Assembly: GCF_031624495.1 (NCBI RefSeq) | Contig: NZ_JAMQOP010000005.1 | Location: 186,001 to 250,000 of the forward strand | Length of the DNA stretch: 64,000 nt | Origin: Halogeometricum sp. S1BR25-6 | GTDB taxonomy: Archaea; Halobacteriota; Halobacteria; Halobacteriales; Haloferacaceae | Reading direction: 5' to 3' | Shown: piece by piece, positions 42,292 to 51,305 of the stretch | How positions within the stretch are numbered: the first letter of the stretch is position 1 | Layout: every line of letters starts with the position of its first letter | The notes under the pieces: generated by a model | Databases searched by the model: none | Told to the model about the DNA's origin: nothing | The model's input: the letters and a program-made list of their open reading frames with translations, nothing else | Made by a program: the position numbers and the translations under genes

Positions 42292-43518
42292 ATGGGTGGA
42301 GGCACAGGAGATGGCGTCCGGGGGACTGTCTCCGGAAACATCCTGAAGTATTATGTCTACAAAGCGACGAAAGCGGTCGAATTCTACCGGCCCATCATGT
42401 ACCTCTTCTTTCTGGCTCAGGGGCTTTCGTTCACTCAAATCGCCATTCTGGAGTCGCTCTACAATCTGACGACGTTGTTCGGAGAGATACCGACCGGTTA
42501 CGTCGGTGACCGCGTCGGACGACGCAACAGCCTCCTCATCGGGACGTCGCTCATATCACTGACACTCCTCGGTATCGGTCTGTCGAACTCGTTTCTTCCG
42601 CTGGCGGGCCTCTACGTCTGCTGGTCGCTGGGCTACAACTTCCGCTCCGGGAGCGAAGACGCGTGGCTCTACGACACTCTCACCGACGACCTCTCCGAGG
42701 ACGAGTTCGCCCACGTTCGGGGACGAGGAAAATCGGCGGCGTTGGCCGTTGGAGCCGTTGCGGCGATTCTCGGCGGGTATCTCGGTAGCATCGACCTCTC
42801 GTATCCGTGGTTCGTCGCCGCGGGCGTGACGAGTCTGGGGGTCGTCGTACTGCTTACGCTCGACGAACCCGAGACATACAAAGAGACCGCGACGGAGGAG
42901 TTGAGCCTCCGTCGGACGGTTCGAATCGTGAGGGAAGTCCTCGCACGCCGTCGTCTGCGGTCGTTTTTGCTCTACTACTACGTTCTGTACGCCGCGGTCA
43001 CGTACCTGGTATTCGTCTTCCTCCAGCCGATTTTCGAGACCGTCGTTCTCGACCTTGGAATCCAGCAATCGCAGGTCGAAGCCTTGTTGGGGTGGTTCTA
43101 TGCGGCGTACAGTCTCGTCGGCGCGGTACTCAACTACTATACGGGGGCGATCAGGGAAGCGATCGGACTGCGAACGTGGTTTCTCGTCCTCCCGTTCGCC
43201 GTCGGTGGCGCGCTGATCGGGATGTATCTCCTGCCGGTGCTCGCGCTTCCGACGTTTCTCCTAATTCGGGGGGTCTCGGACGTCACCCGTTCGTTCGCCG
43301 GACAGTACATCAACGACCGCGTGGAGACCCTCGGTCGCGCCACTGTTCTGAGCGCGATGGCGATGGTCAGTGGCCTCGCAGTTGTCCCATTTCAACTCGG
43401 GAGCGGCGTCGTATCTGACGCCATCTCTCCGCTGTTCGCATTAGGTATCGGTGGTGTCGTTCTCATCGTCGGAGCGGCGGCCATCCTCCTTTGGGAGACA
43501 CCTGTCAGCGGCGAATAG
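42292..43518 (+). CDS. MFS transporter
   Basis: 408 aa, 12 membrane helices. Helices 1-2 and loop 2-3 read FAQ-like LESLYNLTTLFGEIPTGYVG, DRVGRRNSLLIG (canonical MFS motif A). Second-half loop: YYTGAIREAIGLRTWFLVL. Haloarchaeal efflux-type MFS; substrate unknown. Divergent from the CopB-type ATPase, which could hint at metal- or stress-linked efflux. Confidence 0.85.
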   Translation: MGGGTGDGVRGTVSGNILKYYVYKATKAVEFYRPIMYLFFLAQGLSFTQIAILESLYNLTTLFGEIPTGYVGDRVGRRNSLLIGTSLISLTLLGIGLSNSFLPLAGLYVCWSLGYNFRSGSEDAWLYDTLTDDLSEDEFAHVRGRGKSAALAVGAVAAILGGYLGSIDLSYPWFVAAGVTSLGVVVLLTLDEPETYKETATEELSLRRTVRIVREVLARRRLRSFLLYYYVLYAAVTYLVFVFLQPIFETVVLDLGIQQSQVEALLGWFYAAYSLVGAVLNYYTGAIREAIGLRTWFLVLPFAVGGALIGMYLLPVLALPTFLLIRGVSDVTRSFAGQYINDRVETLGRATVLSAMAMVSGLAVVPFQLGSGVVSDAISPLFALGIGGVVLIVGAAAILLWETPVSGE

Positions 43519-43765
43519 TTCGACACTACGCTCTACGAAAGTTGGTCTCCCCACATCAGACACTCGATAGACGGTCACTCAGAACGACACGGATAGAAAT
43601 AATTTCAGATCCGGGATACATCCTCTGAGTCATCACTGTTTAGATAACCTCTTGAACATTCGTACATCGACTGACGACATTAGAGACACAAAAAGTCCAT
43701 TTAAATGCACCTAAGAATCGAAGCCAGAATTCAGTTAATACTGGCTCCCCAATAATTCATTGAGA

Positions 43766-44530
43766 ATGTTGGAGACCAACGGGCTCGACGTCGGTCTACC
43801 GATGCAATCATCCGAAGGATTGATCGCGACGATTGAGCGGTTCTTCGAACCGGCTCGGGAGGTACTCGTCCCCTTCCTCTCTGATCCGCTCGTCGCCGGC
43901 GTATGGGGGCTAATCGTCCTCGTCTCGGTCGGCATCCTCCGGTGGGATCTCCGGACGAACAATCAGGTACTCGGCTCCATGATGAAAGGGGTCTGGACAC
44001 TCTGCGTCTTCTACTCGGGACCGTTCGGACTTGCCATTTACTGGTACTCTGGGCGAACACAGATTCCCAACGACTCGGTCTGGCGGCGCGGGTTCCGCTC
44101 AACCAGTCACTGCTATTCAGGGTGTGGTGCCGGGGAGATCGTCGGCATCACACTCGCACAAGGGATCCTTGCGCTCACCATCGGGTGGGTCGCCGCCATT
44201 ACGTTCGGGTTCGCGTATCTTTTCGGATACGCACTTACCATCGGTCCACTGATGCAGGACGGTGTCGGATTCAAGGAAGCGACGTGGGACGCACTGCTGA
44301 GCGAGACGCCCTCAATCACCGTTATGGAGGTCTTCGCCATCGGCACCGAACTGCTGCTCGCCAGCCAGACACACATGGGCGAGATCCTGTTCTGGACCGC
44401 CCTCGCGTTCTCGCTCTCCATCGGCTTCCTCGTCGCGTGGCCGGTCAACGTCCTACTCGTGAAATACGGTGTCAAAGAAGGGATGAGTAACCCCGCCGAG
44501 ATGGGCGACAACAGTCCGAACGCTGCCTGA
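43766..44530 (+). CDS. DUF4396 membrane protein
   Basis: 254 aa from ATG 43766 (MLETNGLDVGLPMQSS). After an N-terminal segment with one helix, the DUF4396 core shows STSHCYSGCGAGEIVG, then helices (TLAQGILALTIGWVAAITFG; YLFGYALTIGPLMQDGVG) and WPVNVLLVKYGVKEGM at the end. The HCxxGC motif is the family hallmark and may bind copper; DUF4396 genes commonly lie near copper-handling genes, as here. The upstream 240 bp is AT-rich and holds its promoter. Confidence 0.85.
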   Translation: MLETNGLDVGLPMQSSEGLIATIERFFEPAREVLVPFLSDPLVAGVWGLIVLVSVGILRWDLRTNNQVLGSMMKGVWTLCVFYSGPFGLAIYWYSGRTQIPNDSVWRRGFRSTSHCYSGCGAGEIVGITLAQGILALTIGWVAAITFGFAYLFGYALTIGPLMQDGVGFKEATWDALLSETPSITVMEVFAIGTELLLASQTHMGEILFWTALAFSLSIGFLVAWPVNVLLVKYGVKEGMSNPAEMGDNSPNAA

Positions 44531-44808
44531 CGAACGGAGAGGCGACCTGTATGTGAAACGGTCGCGCTATCGGGGAGCCGGTCGGAGCGTCAGATGAGAG
44601 CGGGGTGACTGGTACTCATTTGGCGATGGGAGTTCAGGATTCGTTGAGGTATCGAAGGCTCGTGAGGCCCAGTTACCCGTGTGAAGAGGATTGACCTTTC
44701 TCCGAGCCAGCAAGTACGTCGCAACAGTCGAACTACTGCACTTCGACTTTTTTGCAGGCTCAGCACATTGCCGCACACGACTTAACCGAGTTGCCTATAG
44801 TACGCCGT
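44531..44808. other. Intergenic, no gene seen
   Basis: About 278 bp before the DsbA-like gene. Minus-strand frames here are Ser/Arg-rich and not credible. AT-rich patches near 44745-44760 could be part of the downstream promoter. Confidence 0.45.
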
Positions 44809-45546
44809 ATGGACCTCCCCGACTCGCTCACGAGACGGCGGGCCGTGGTCACGGGTGTCGGTTCAGTTGTCGCCGGGAGCGGTATCGTCTACGGCGCTTC
44901 CACACTCGAGTCAGATCAGACTGTTTCGAGAACGGCACCAGTTCACGTCAGTTCCGAAACGACGGGCCTCGGAGTCGATCTACAGGGCCATGCGATCATG
45001 GGTTCGTTGGATGCGCCGGTCGACATGTACTATTGGAGCGACTACCAGTGCCCGTTCTGCCGTCGCTTCGAACGAAACGCGTTCCCGAAACTCATCGAAA
45101 ACCACGTTCGGTCAGGGACCGTCCGCGTCGTGTTCATCGAGTTCCCGTATCTCGGATCGTCGTCGATGACCGCCGCGGTGCTGGATCGGTGCGTCTGGCG
45201 GCAGGTACGGAACAGCTCGCCGCAAGCGTACTGGCGGTGGCACTCGACATTATTTGAGAAACAGGAGCGTGGGAACTCGGAGTGGATTTCTAAAGAGAAT
45301 CTGTTCGATATCGCCTCCAACATCGACGGAATCGACGCGAGTGCGGTTGAATCGTGTGTGAGCCAACACCGGCCCGACATCAAGCAGTCGATAGCTCGGG
45401 ATGTGGATCAGGCATCGCAGTTCGGGATTCAAGCGACACCGGCGTTCGTTCTTTACAACCGAGATACGGACGCAGCGGGGAAGATCATCGGAGCGCAACC
45501 CTACGAGCGATTCGACGAGGCGATTACGCGAGTACAAAACACATGA
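44809..45546 (+). CDS. Tat-exported DsbA-family thioredoxin-like protein
   Basis: 245 aa from ATG 44809. The head TRRRAVVTGVGSVVAGSG is a Tat-type signal. The thioredoxin-like domain has the active site YQCPFCRRF (Cys81, Cys84) and the cis-Pro loop QATPAFVLYN. The inserted helical region contains two extra Cys (RCVWRQ, ESCVSQ). DsbA-like proteins oxidise or shuffle disulfides outside the membrane. The stop overlaps the next start by 4 nt (ATGA), coupling it to a CxxC membrane protein; together they resemble a thiol-redox relay. Confidence 0.88.
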   Translation: MDLPDSLTRRRAVVTGVGSVVAGSGIVYGASTLESDQTVSRTAPVHVSSETTGLGVDLQGHAIMGSLDAPVDMYYWSDYQCPFCRRFERNAFPKLIENHVRSGTVRVVFIEFPYLGSSSMTAAVLDRCVWRQVRNSSPQAYWRWHSTLFEKQERGNSEWISKENLFDIASNIDGIDASAVESCVSQHRPDIKQSIARDVDQASQFGIQATPAFVLYNRDTDAAGKIIGAQPYERFDEAITRVQNT

Positions 45547-46094
45547 ATTCACCGTCTCTGGAACGTCACGCCGAACGGTTCCTCGCCGCTCTGGGGTTCC
45601 CACTCACTACGTGGACCCGGCTGGTTCTGTGCGTCGGGGGTGCCATGATCAGTTACGTTCTTCTCGTTCTGAGTTCCTTTCCGGAGTACTCGGTTCAGAT
45701 GGTCAGCGCGAATATCGGATATCTTGACGACGCCATCGTCGAGTTGACGGCGAATTCGTACGCGACTGCCGGACCGGTCGGTCTCGGTTTGATCGTTTCG
45801 TACGCGATGCTGACCGGTATCGCGATTACGAACGTCGCGAATCGAGTCAAGCGCGTCGGTGTTGCTGAATCGGGCGGTCTCTCGAGTGCGGTTCCGGGAT
45901 TCCTCGCGGCGGGTTGTGCAAGCTGTGGAGCAGGGATACTCGGGTTCTTGGGATTCGCTGGTGCGGTCGCACTGCTTCCGTTTCACGGAAACCTCCTGCG
46001 AGTGGGTGGACTGTTACTCCTCGTCGGATACCTCGCCCGAGTTGGGGATCCGCGTTACTGTACGGTCGTTCCCGACAGCGGCATTGAGCAGTAA
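45543..46094 (+). CDS. CxxC membrane protein coupled to the DsbA-like gene
   Basis: 183 aa with about five helices. The key element is AAGCASCGAGILGFLGFAG (Cys125, Cys128), a CxxC at the start of a membrane helix. This resembles MerT-like or DsbD-like thiol relays, but I cannot name the family. Overlap with the DsbA-like stop (45543-45546) suggests it recycles or feeds that protein, or passes a soft metal. The protein at 46390-46842 has a matching segment. Confidence 0.7.
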   Translation: MNSPSLERHAERFLAALGFPLTTWTRLVLCVGGAMISYVLLVLSSFPEYSVQMVSANIGYLDDAIVELTANSYATAGPVGLGLIVSYAMLTGIAITNVANRVKRVGVAESGGLSSAVPGFLAAGCASCGAGILGFLGFAGAVALLPFHGNLLRVGGLLLLVGYLARVGDPRYCTVVPDSGIEQ

Positions 46095-46132
46095 TCGAGT
46101 CCTTTTCGAGAGGTCGAGAACGTCTGTTCGAG

Positions 46133-46393
46133 CTACTTCGAGAAGGACCGTAGTCCAGTCCGAAGACGGACTGCGAGTCCGAGTACTCCGACGGCCGCCA
46201 TGGAGACAAGAATCTGAACGAGTCCATCCGTCGGCGCTACCGTCGACCCCCCTGCGGCGGACGTTCCGACGGCGCTCATCGTCGCCGGAGCCGCGAAGAG
46301 ACAGCAGAGACTCACAGCCCCTCCGACCGCGAGAAGCGACCATCGGCTCATCAAACTCGTATCTTCGGTTGGTTCTGTGGCCGCCGTCGTCAT
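46133..46393 (-). CDS. 86-aa two-helix membrane protein with vicinal Cys
   Basis: From ATG complementary to 46391-46393 (MTTAATEPTEDTSLMSRW). Helix 1 carries LLAVGGAVSLCCLFAAPATM with Cys30-Cys31, helix 2 is LVQILVSMAAVGVLGLAV. Vicinal Cys in a first helix followed by a Gly-rich loop is reminiscent of MerT/MerC-type metal transporters. The start overlaps the stop of 46390-46842 by 4 nt. Confidence 0.7.
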   Translation of the reverse strand: MTTAATEPTEDTSLMSRWSLLAVGGAVSLCCLFAAPATMSAVGTSAAGGSTVAPTDGLVQILVSMAAVGVLGLAVRLRTGLRSFSK

Positions 46394-46842
46394 GGGGTGT
46401 TCTCCGTATGAGTTTCTGATCCAGCACCGCACGATTCACAGGAGGATAGAGGGCGAGAGCGAACGTAAAGAAGTGCGACGAAGAGGACGACGCTCACGCC
46501 GCCGAGTAGTGGCCGCAGCGGGTCGAAGTACGTCAGCAAAGCCGAACTACCGAACAGGCTTAGCAGAAGGACGTTACAGGTCGGACAGCCGAACGCAAGA
46601 AATCCAAGTACGGTACCCGCCGTTGCCGTCTTCTCATCATCGCGCTGAATGGACGTTCGTTGTAGTACGTAGAAGCCGATGAACGCGGCTGTGAGTGTGA
46701 GAAACAAGTAGTCCAGTACCGTTCGTGGGACCATCCGAACGTAGATCGGATTGGGAACGAGGCCGGTGACTACCCCAAAGAGCACGAACGAACCGACGCT
46801 CGCTACCGCCGCTTTGAGGTGCCGCTTCGAGAGCGGATTCAT
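46390..46842 (-). CDS. CxxC membrane protein
   Basis: 150 aa, four helices. The helix-entry motif is LGFLAFGCPTCNVLLLSLFG (Cys87, Cys90 region), matching AAGCASCGAGILGFLG of the protein at 45543-46094; a second CxxC, SSCESCGAG, is in the C-terminal tail. Start ATG 46842 faces the regulator gene at 47012. Encoded as a pair with the vicinal-Cys protein downstream. A soft-metal or thiol relay role is inferred from Cys pattern and neighbours only. Confidence 0.72.
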   Translation of the reverse strand: MNPLSKRHLKAAVASVGSFVLFGVVTGLVPNPIYVRMVPRTVLDYLFLTLTAAFIGFYVLQRTSIQRDDEKTATAGTVLGFLAFGCPTCNVLLLSLFGSSALLTYFDPLRPLLGGVSVVLFVALLYVRSRPLSSCESCGAGSETHTENTP

Positions 46843-47011
46843 TCTGAACTGTTGTTCCTGCTCTCAGGATGTAAAGCGAGGTGGCCTTTTGCTTGTTCGT
46901 GGAAAAGCCTCTCTACGTACGGTTACCTATCTCGATCCCGGAATGGGTAGACGGACGACGACTTCTAGTGCGAACCGTCGCTCCTATGATGACGTGCTCG
47001 CAACGTGTCGT

Positions 47012-47371
47012 ATGGCACCAGGAGAGACCAACCAATCGACGGTCCTCTTCCGCGTCTTCGCCGACGACTACTCACGGGAAATCTTGCTAGCTGCCGACGA
47101 ACACCCGCGAACGGCGAAAGACCTCAGTGAAATCTGTGATGCGTCGCTAGCGACGATCTATCGTCGCGTTTCGACACTGCAAGAGCACGACCTGATTAAG
47201 GTCCACTCGACGATTGGGTCCGGTGGAGAACACAAACAGCGCTTCGAGACGACGCTCGAGGCGTTTCACGTCTCCATCACGGAGGGGAATTTCGAGTTGT
47301 CCGTCGAGAGACGTGACGAACTGGCCGACAACTTCCGCGCCCTCTGGGAGAACTTCAGAGACAGCACATGA
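47012..47371 (+). CDS. ArsR-like winged-helix regulator
   Basis: 119 aa from ATG 47012 (MAPGETNQSTVLFRVFADD); an in-frame ATG at 46943 would add 23 residues of poorer quality. The winged helix is at about 25-85: HPRTAKDLSEICDASLATIY is the HTH and LIKVHSTIGSGGEHKQRFET the wing. No Cys in the DNA-binding helix, so metal sensing as in ArsR proper is not indicated. The stop overlaps the start of the next gene by 4 nt. Divergent from the CxxC membrane pair, which it may control. Confidence 0.78.
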   Translation: MAPGETNQSTVLFRVFADDYSREILLAADEHPRTAKDLSEICDASLATIYRRVSTLQEHDLIKVHSTIGSGGEHKQRFETTLEAFHVSITEGNFELSVERRDELADNFRALWENFRDST

Positions 47372-47655
47372 TCAGTCTCCCAATCGTGCTCGTGAAGCTG
47401 TTTGTACTGATCCTCAGCCTCGCAGTCGCCTATCTCGCCTTTTACGCCTACCAGCGAAGCAGGATGTATCCGATGGTCTACGTCTCCATCGGGTTCATCT
47501 TCATCGGTGTTGGTGCAATCTGTGAAGGCCTCATCTACAGCGTCCTCAATACGTCGCTTCTCTCAGCGGCAGTCGTTCAAGCGGGACTCGTTTCGATTGG
47601 AATGATATTCATTCTACGTTCAATTATGATCGGGCCAAGTCAAGAAGTACAATAG
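47368..47655 (+). CDS. DUF7521-like membrane protein
   Basis: 95 aa, three helices (LVKLFVLILSLAVAYLAFYA; MVYVSIGFIFIGVGAICEGL; VVQAGLVSIGMIFILRSIMI). In haloarchaea, such proteins are typically encoded directly after an ArsR-like regulator, as here with a 4-nt overlap. The DUF7521 name is from memory and unchecked. It may be the membrane sensor or anchor of the regulator. Confidence 0.75.
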   Translation: MISLPIVLVKLFVLILSLAVAYLAFYAYQRSRMYPMVYVSIGFIFIGVGAICEGLIYSVLNTSLLSAAVVQAGLVSIGMIFILRSIMIGPSQEVQ

Positions 47656-48021
47656 GTAGAGAAAGCGTTCGCCGATAGTAGACTAGTCGGTAATTGTCGC
47701 TCGCCAAATACACTCTCAATAGTTGAAACGGATTAGCAAGGGACGTAACCAGTAACACAGAGTTCATATCGACGGAGATCAAGGCCGACGAGGTCGCAGT
47801 AGTTTGAGACTAGCCATCTCGGTGCATACGGTCTTCGACTTTCTCATGGCTGAACCTAGTGGGGCCATTACCTCATCTACCAGTTGATGGCTGGCTATTC
47901 GTCCGCGCCTCACTCAGTCGTCGTCATATGTCTCCATAATTTCTGTCCGTCGTGCACGGTTGTTATCGACGGATTACTCGTTCTCTGTATTGACCATGGA
48001 CCATCACCCTCTATAACGTGC
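47656..48021. other. Intergenic, no gene seen
   Basis: About 366 bp with no credible frame between the DUF7521-like gene and the broken ATPase. Confidence 0.5.
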
Positions 48022-49036
48022 TCACCCGCGAAAGCCGAGCAACCGAAGGCCGTTCAGCGAGACGAGAACTGTCGAGCCCTCGTGACCGACCACTGCGAGC
48101 GGGAGGGGATCCCCCAGAGGAGGATCGTGCCGACCATGAGTGCAATCACGCCGAAGGCGATGGCGAGATTGATGGTGAGCGTTCGACGGGTCTTACGTCC
48201 GAGGCCGAGCACGTAGGGAATCTTGCTGAGATCATCGCTCATCAGTACCACATCGGCAGTGTTGAGCGCGACGTCGGTTCTCGCGCCGCCCATGGCGATA
48301 CCGAGAGTTGCTGTGGCGAGTGCTGGCGCGTCGTTGACGCCGTCGCCGACCATCGCCACGTTCTCATGTCGCTCGACCAGGTCTTCGATCGTCGCCACTT
48401 TTTCTTCCGGTAGCAGTTCCGCCTGGACTTCGTCGATACCGACCTCATCGGCGATACGCTGTGCGACGCGCTCGTTGTCGCCCGTCAGCATGACGATGTG
48501 CTCCACGCCCAGCGAGCGGAGGTCGTCGATCATCTCGGCCGCGTTAGGGCGAACGGTGTCGGTGAAGGCGAGCCACCCCCACACGCTGACTTCGCCGTGA
48601 CGCTCTCGGGCGACGAGGACGCTCGTTTTTCCCTCTGCCTCTAACGTCTGGAGGCGGTCAAGGCCTAGTTCGAGACCGTCGATCGCCGCGTCTCCGAGAA
48701 CGGTCTGGAAGTAACTGCGATTCCCGATGTGCGTCGTCGTGCCGTCGACGTCTGCTTTGACCCCTTTCCCGGCGACCGACTGAAACCGCTCCGCATCAAC
48801 GACGTCGAGCAACCGGATTTCTGCCGCCGTCACGGTCGCACGAGCGAGGTGGTGTTCCGAGCGGGCCTGTACTGCGGCCGCAATGGAGAGCGGCCCGTCC
48901 TCGGTCAGTGTCTGGTCTGCCGTCCCGTCACGGACGCACACGTCGGTCAACTGCGTGTCGCCCTGGGTGAGCGTACCGGTCTTGTCGAACGCGACCGCGT
49001 CGATCTTCGCTGCGGTCTCGACGTGTTCGCCACCCT
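48022..49036 (-). pseudogene. Heavy-metal P1B-type ATPase, 5'-truncated and frameshifted at the 3' end
   Basis: Only the catalytic part of a Zn/Cd/Co-type (P1B-2) ATPase remains. It opens mid-protein near 49036 with EHVETAAKIDAVAFDKTGTL (phosphorylation Asp), continues through SEHHLA (HP-type motif) and [20 protein letters not shown], and runs to the last helices TILLWGIP. Then the frame must shift -1 (coding ATCCCC near 48110) to read LPLAVVGHEGSTVLVSLNGL, RLLGFRG and stop at 48022-48024, the natural end. The about 400 N-terminal residues with metal-binding, actuator and CPC segments are missing; an in-frame TAG precedes the junction. Confidence 0.8.
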
Positions 49037-49039
49037 ATC

Positions 49040-49253
49040 GTTGGTTAAACCTACCGGTGAATCGATGGACGTCGGTGTGTCTGACACACCACTTTTCACG
49101 AGCTCTAATCTCTCGAGACGGGGGGAGTAACCCGATCTAGCCTAGTTAGGGCAGCTGTTTGCTGACCAGTTAGCTAGCTTACGGACTAACTCACAGCAAT
49201 AGTAGTTAAATCTTTTTATAGTTTAAAGTTTATCTAGAACTCTAGTTAGCGAA
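49040..49253. promoter_or_regulatory. AT-rich stretch with repeated AGTTAG / CTAAC motifs
   Basis: The block 49140-49250 contains CTAGTTAGGG, CAGTTAGCTAGC, GGACTAACTC and CTAGTTAGCG. GTTAG at 49169-49173 and CTAAC form an inverted pair separated by 12 nt, similar to the GTTAG palindromes before the DUF1059 operons but with wider spacing. No intact promoter-gene pair is obvious here; it may be the regulatory region left from a deleted operon. Confidence 0.3.
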
Positions 49254-49490
49254 CTATTTTCTATGGGTTGTAGCCTGATGCCCGGTGTAGAAGCAGGGTA
49301 CGACGGGTTCGTGGAAGGATTCTCGTGAAATACGGAGAGGGAGGGTGTATAAGTTGTCGAGCACTTCGGGTCGCTCCATCGCGAGCGGCGGAGAACAGTA
49401 GTCCTCCTCGATCCAAACCGCCTCCTCGTTCGTCGGATCGAATCGAGCGTTCTCTAACTCCTTCGTCATTGCGCGTCCGAACGTCTCCAT
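49254..49490 (-). CDS. Hypothetical protein, possibly a gene relic
   Basis: 78 codons from ATG 49490 (METFGRAMTKELENARFD). The first 45 residues are acidic and haloarchaeal in style (NEEAVWIEEDYCSPPLAMER), the end turns basic (CFYTGHQATTHRK), suggesting the natural 3' part was replaced. Family not recognised. It lies among gene stumps. Confidence 0.35.
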   Translation of the reverse strand: METFGRAMTKELENARFDPTNEEAVWIEEDYCSPPLAMERPEVLDNLYTLPLRISRESFHEPVVPCFYTGHQATTHRK

Positions 49491-49546
49491 TGCTTTGATC
49501 TCACCGTTTTCCAGTCGTCTCCGCAGGTCCAGGAGTCAACCGCGCT

Positions 49547-49740
49547 TCAGCGGCGCTCGAACGAGGTGGTGGCTGCGTACACGCCCACTCCAGTGTCTCG
49601 TACCCGAGCGAGTAACTCGGCGAACTCCGAGTCGACCGCTCGGTGAGGCAGGAACCGTTCGACGTCGGGTCGCTTGACGACGAACATGCGTGCGTCTCGG
49701 TGCCGTCTGTACAGAGCGCTTAGAGCTTCGGAGGTGACGT
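49547..49740 (-). pseudogene. SfsA C-terminal remnant
   Basis: Minus strand, ending at TGA 49547-49549: SEALSALYRRHRDARMFVVK, then RPDVERFLPHRAVDSEFAEL, then LARVRDTGVGVYAATTSFE. This corresponds to the last about 60 residues of SfsA nucleases, where E. coli SfsA has AVLLFVV...RFSPARHID..YA.LL..A...GVEILAY. The catalytic N-terminal two thirds are absent and the normal last 15 residues are replaced after SFE. Homology begins near 49740. Confidence 0.6.
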
Positions 49741-49922
49741 CGCCCTTGCTCGGTTTGTTGGCAGTACTTGTACCGCAGTCCGGAAACGGCGACGTACCAG
49801 TCGCACCGCTTCGCTCCGACGAAGAATCGCCAGCAGTCGCCCCTCGGGGGGGCCGAGGCGGTTCCTCTGCGCTGACGTCATCCGACGGATGCCCGTACCC
49901 GCTGCCACCCGTCGCCCTCTAA

Positions 49923-51305
49923 CTACTCCGAGGGCAGCACTTTCCCGGGATTGAGTGTGCCGTTGGGGTCGAAGGCGCGCTTGATGCGCCGCATCACGCC
50001 CACGGCCGCGCCGTGTTCGCGCCGCATGTAGGACCGTTTTCCGAGGCCAACGCCGTGTTCCCCGGTTGCGGTGCCGCCCAGTTCCACCGCGGCGCGCACG
50101 GCGCGTTCGTTGAGTTCGTGTGCGCGCGCGACCATCTCCTCGTCGGTGGGGTCAACGAGGGGCGTGTAGTGGAGATTCCCGTCACCAGCGTGGCCGACAC
50201 AGGGCGTGAGGAGGTCGAGTTCCTCCGCAGCCGACCGAACGGTCGCGACGATGTCGGGGTACGCGGAGATGGGGACGACGACGTCACCGACGACGCCTAC
50301 GTCCCACGCCTCGCGGTGGGCGCGAGCGGCGGGGAGGGCGTCCCGGCGGGCCGCCCAGACGTCGTCCATCTCTCCGCGTTCCGCCTCCGTCCACTGTTCC
50401 ATCCCGTTCTCCTCGAACATCTCCTCCACGAACGCGAGGTCCGCCTCAACGCCCGCCGCGGAGTTGCCGTGGAGTTCGACTACGAGCGTCGGTTTCGCCG
50501 GGAGGTCGGTCGCGTCGCTGTAGGCGTCGATGAGCTCGGCCTGCGTCGCGTCGATGTACTCCAGCGCGCCCGGACGGACGCCGTACCGGATGACCTCAGC
50601 GACGGCCCTCGCGGCCGACGCGTCGTCCGGGAACGTGACGAGTGCGGCGCGTTTCTCCTGCGGGATGCCAACGAGACCCAGCGTCGCCTCAGTCACGACG
50701 CCGAGCGTCCCTTCGCTCCCCACGAACAGGTCCTTCAGGCTGTAGCCCGACGACGTCTTGACACCTCTGGTCCCGCAGTTGAGGACGGTTCCGTCGGCGA
50801 GGACGAATTCCAGCCGGCGGATGTGGTCCCGAGTCTCGCCGTACCGGACCGCGTTGAATCCGGAGGCGTTCGTGGCGATCATGCCACCGATAGTTGCGAG
50901 GTCGCCGCTGGAGATCCCGGGGGCGAACCGAAGGCCGTGTCGGGCGAGTCGGTCGTTCAGGTCGTCGTAGACGACCCCGGGTCCCACGTCGACGACGAGG
51001 TCGGACGGATGCGCGTCCACGTGGGCTATCCCAGTCGTCGTGAGCACGATACCGCCCTCTACGGGAACAGAACCCCCTTCCAAACCGGAGCCACCGCCCC
51101 GCGGCGTGACTGGGACTCCTCGACGGTCGGCGGCCGACAGCACCGCTGACACGTCGTCGGTGGACGCCGCGTGGACGACGGCGTCCGGTTCGGACGCGGC
51201 GTGCGGGCTCGCGTCCTCGGCGTACTGCCCCCGCTCGCCGGCCTCGAACTCGACGCGGCCGTCGAGCGCGAGTTCCGAGAGGAAGGCGTAATCAGCGTGA
51301 GACAT
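49923..51305 (-). CDS. glcD: FAD-linked oxidase, GlcD / D-lactate dehydrogenase-like
   Basis: 460 aa. The FAD-binding PCMH domain covers about 40-220: VTPRGGGSGLEGGSVPVEGG, DVGPGVVYDDLNDRLARHGL, and SGDLATIGGMIATNASGFNA. The C-terminal substrate domain ends with VGHAGDGNLHY and GTATGEHGVGLGKRSYM, which carry the conserved His/Glu metal and flavin contacts of GlcD. Such enzymes oxidise glycolate or D-lactate to 2-oxoacids. No GlcE/GlcF partner lies nearby, as is usual for single-protein D-lactate dehydrogenases. Confidence 0.9.
   Translation of the reverse strand: MSHADYAFLSELALDGRVEFEAGERGQYAEDASPHAASEPDAVVHAASTDDVSAVLSAADRRGVPVTPRGGGSGLEGGSVPVEGGIVLTTTGIAHVDAHPSDLVVDVGPGVVYDDLNDRLARHGLRFAPGISSGDLATIGGMIATNASGFNAVRYGETRDHIRRLEFVLADGTVLNCGTRGVKTSSGYSLKDLFVGSEGTLGVVTEATLGLVGIPQEKRAALVTFPDDASAARAVAEVIRYGVRPGALEYIDATQAELIDAYSDATDLPAKPTLVVELHGNSAAGVEADLAFVEEMFEENGMEQWTEAERGEMDDVWAARRDALPAARAHREAWDVGVVGDVVVPISAYPDIVATVRSAAEELDLLTPCVGHAGDGNLHYTPLVDPTDEEMVARAHELNERAVRAAVELGGTATGEHGVGLGKRSYMRREHGAAVGVMRRIKRAFDPNGTLNPGKVLPSE

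Noticed and set aside
42037-42438. Minus-strand frame across the copB-MFS gap
   Set aside because: Cys/Arg/Leu-rich without motifs, and it overlaps the MFS start region antisense.
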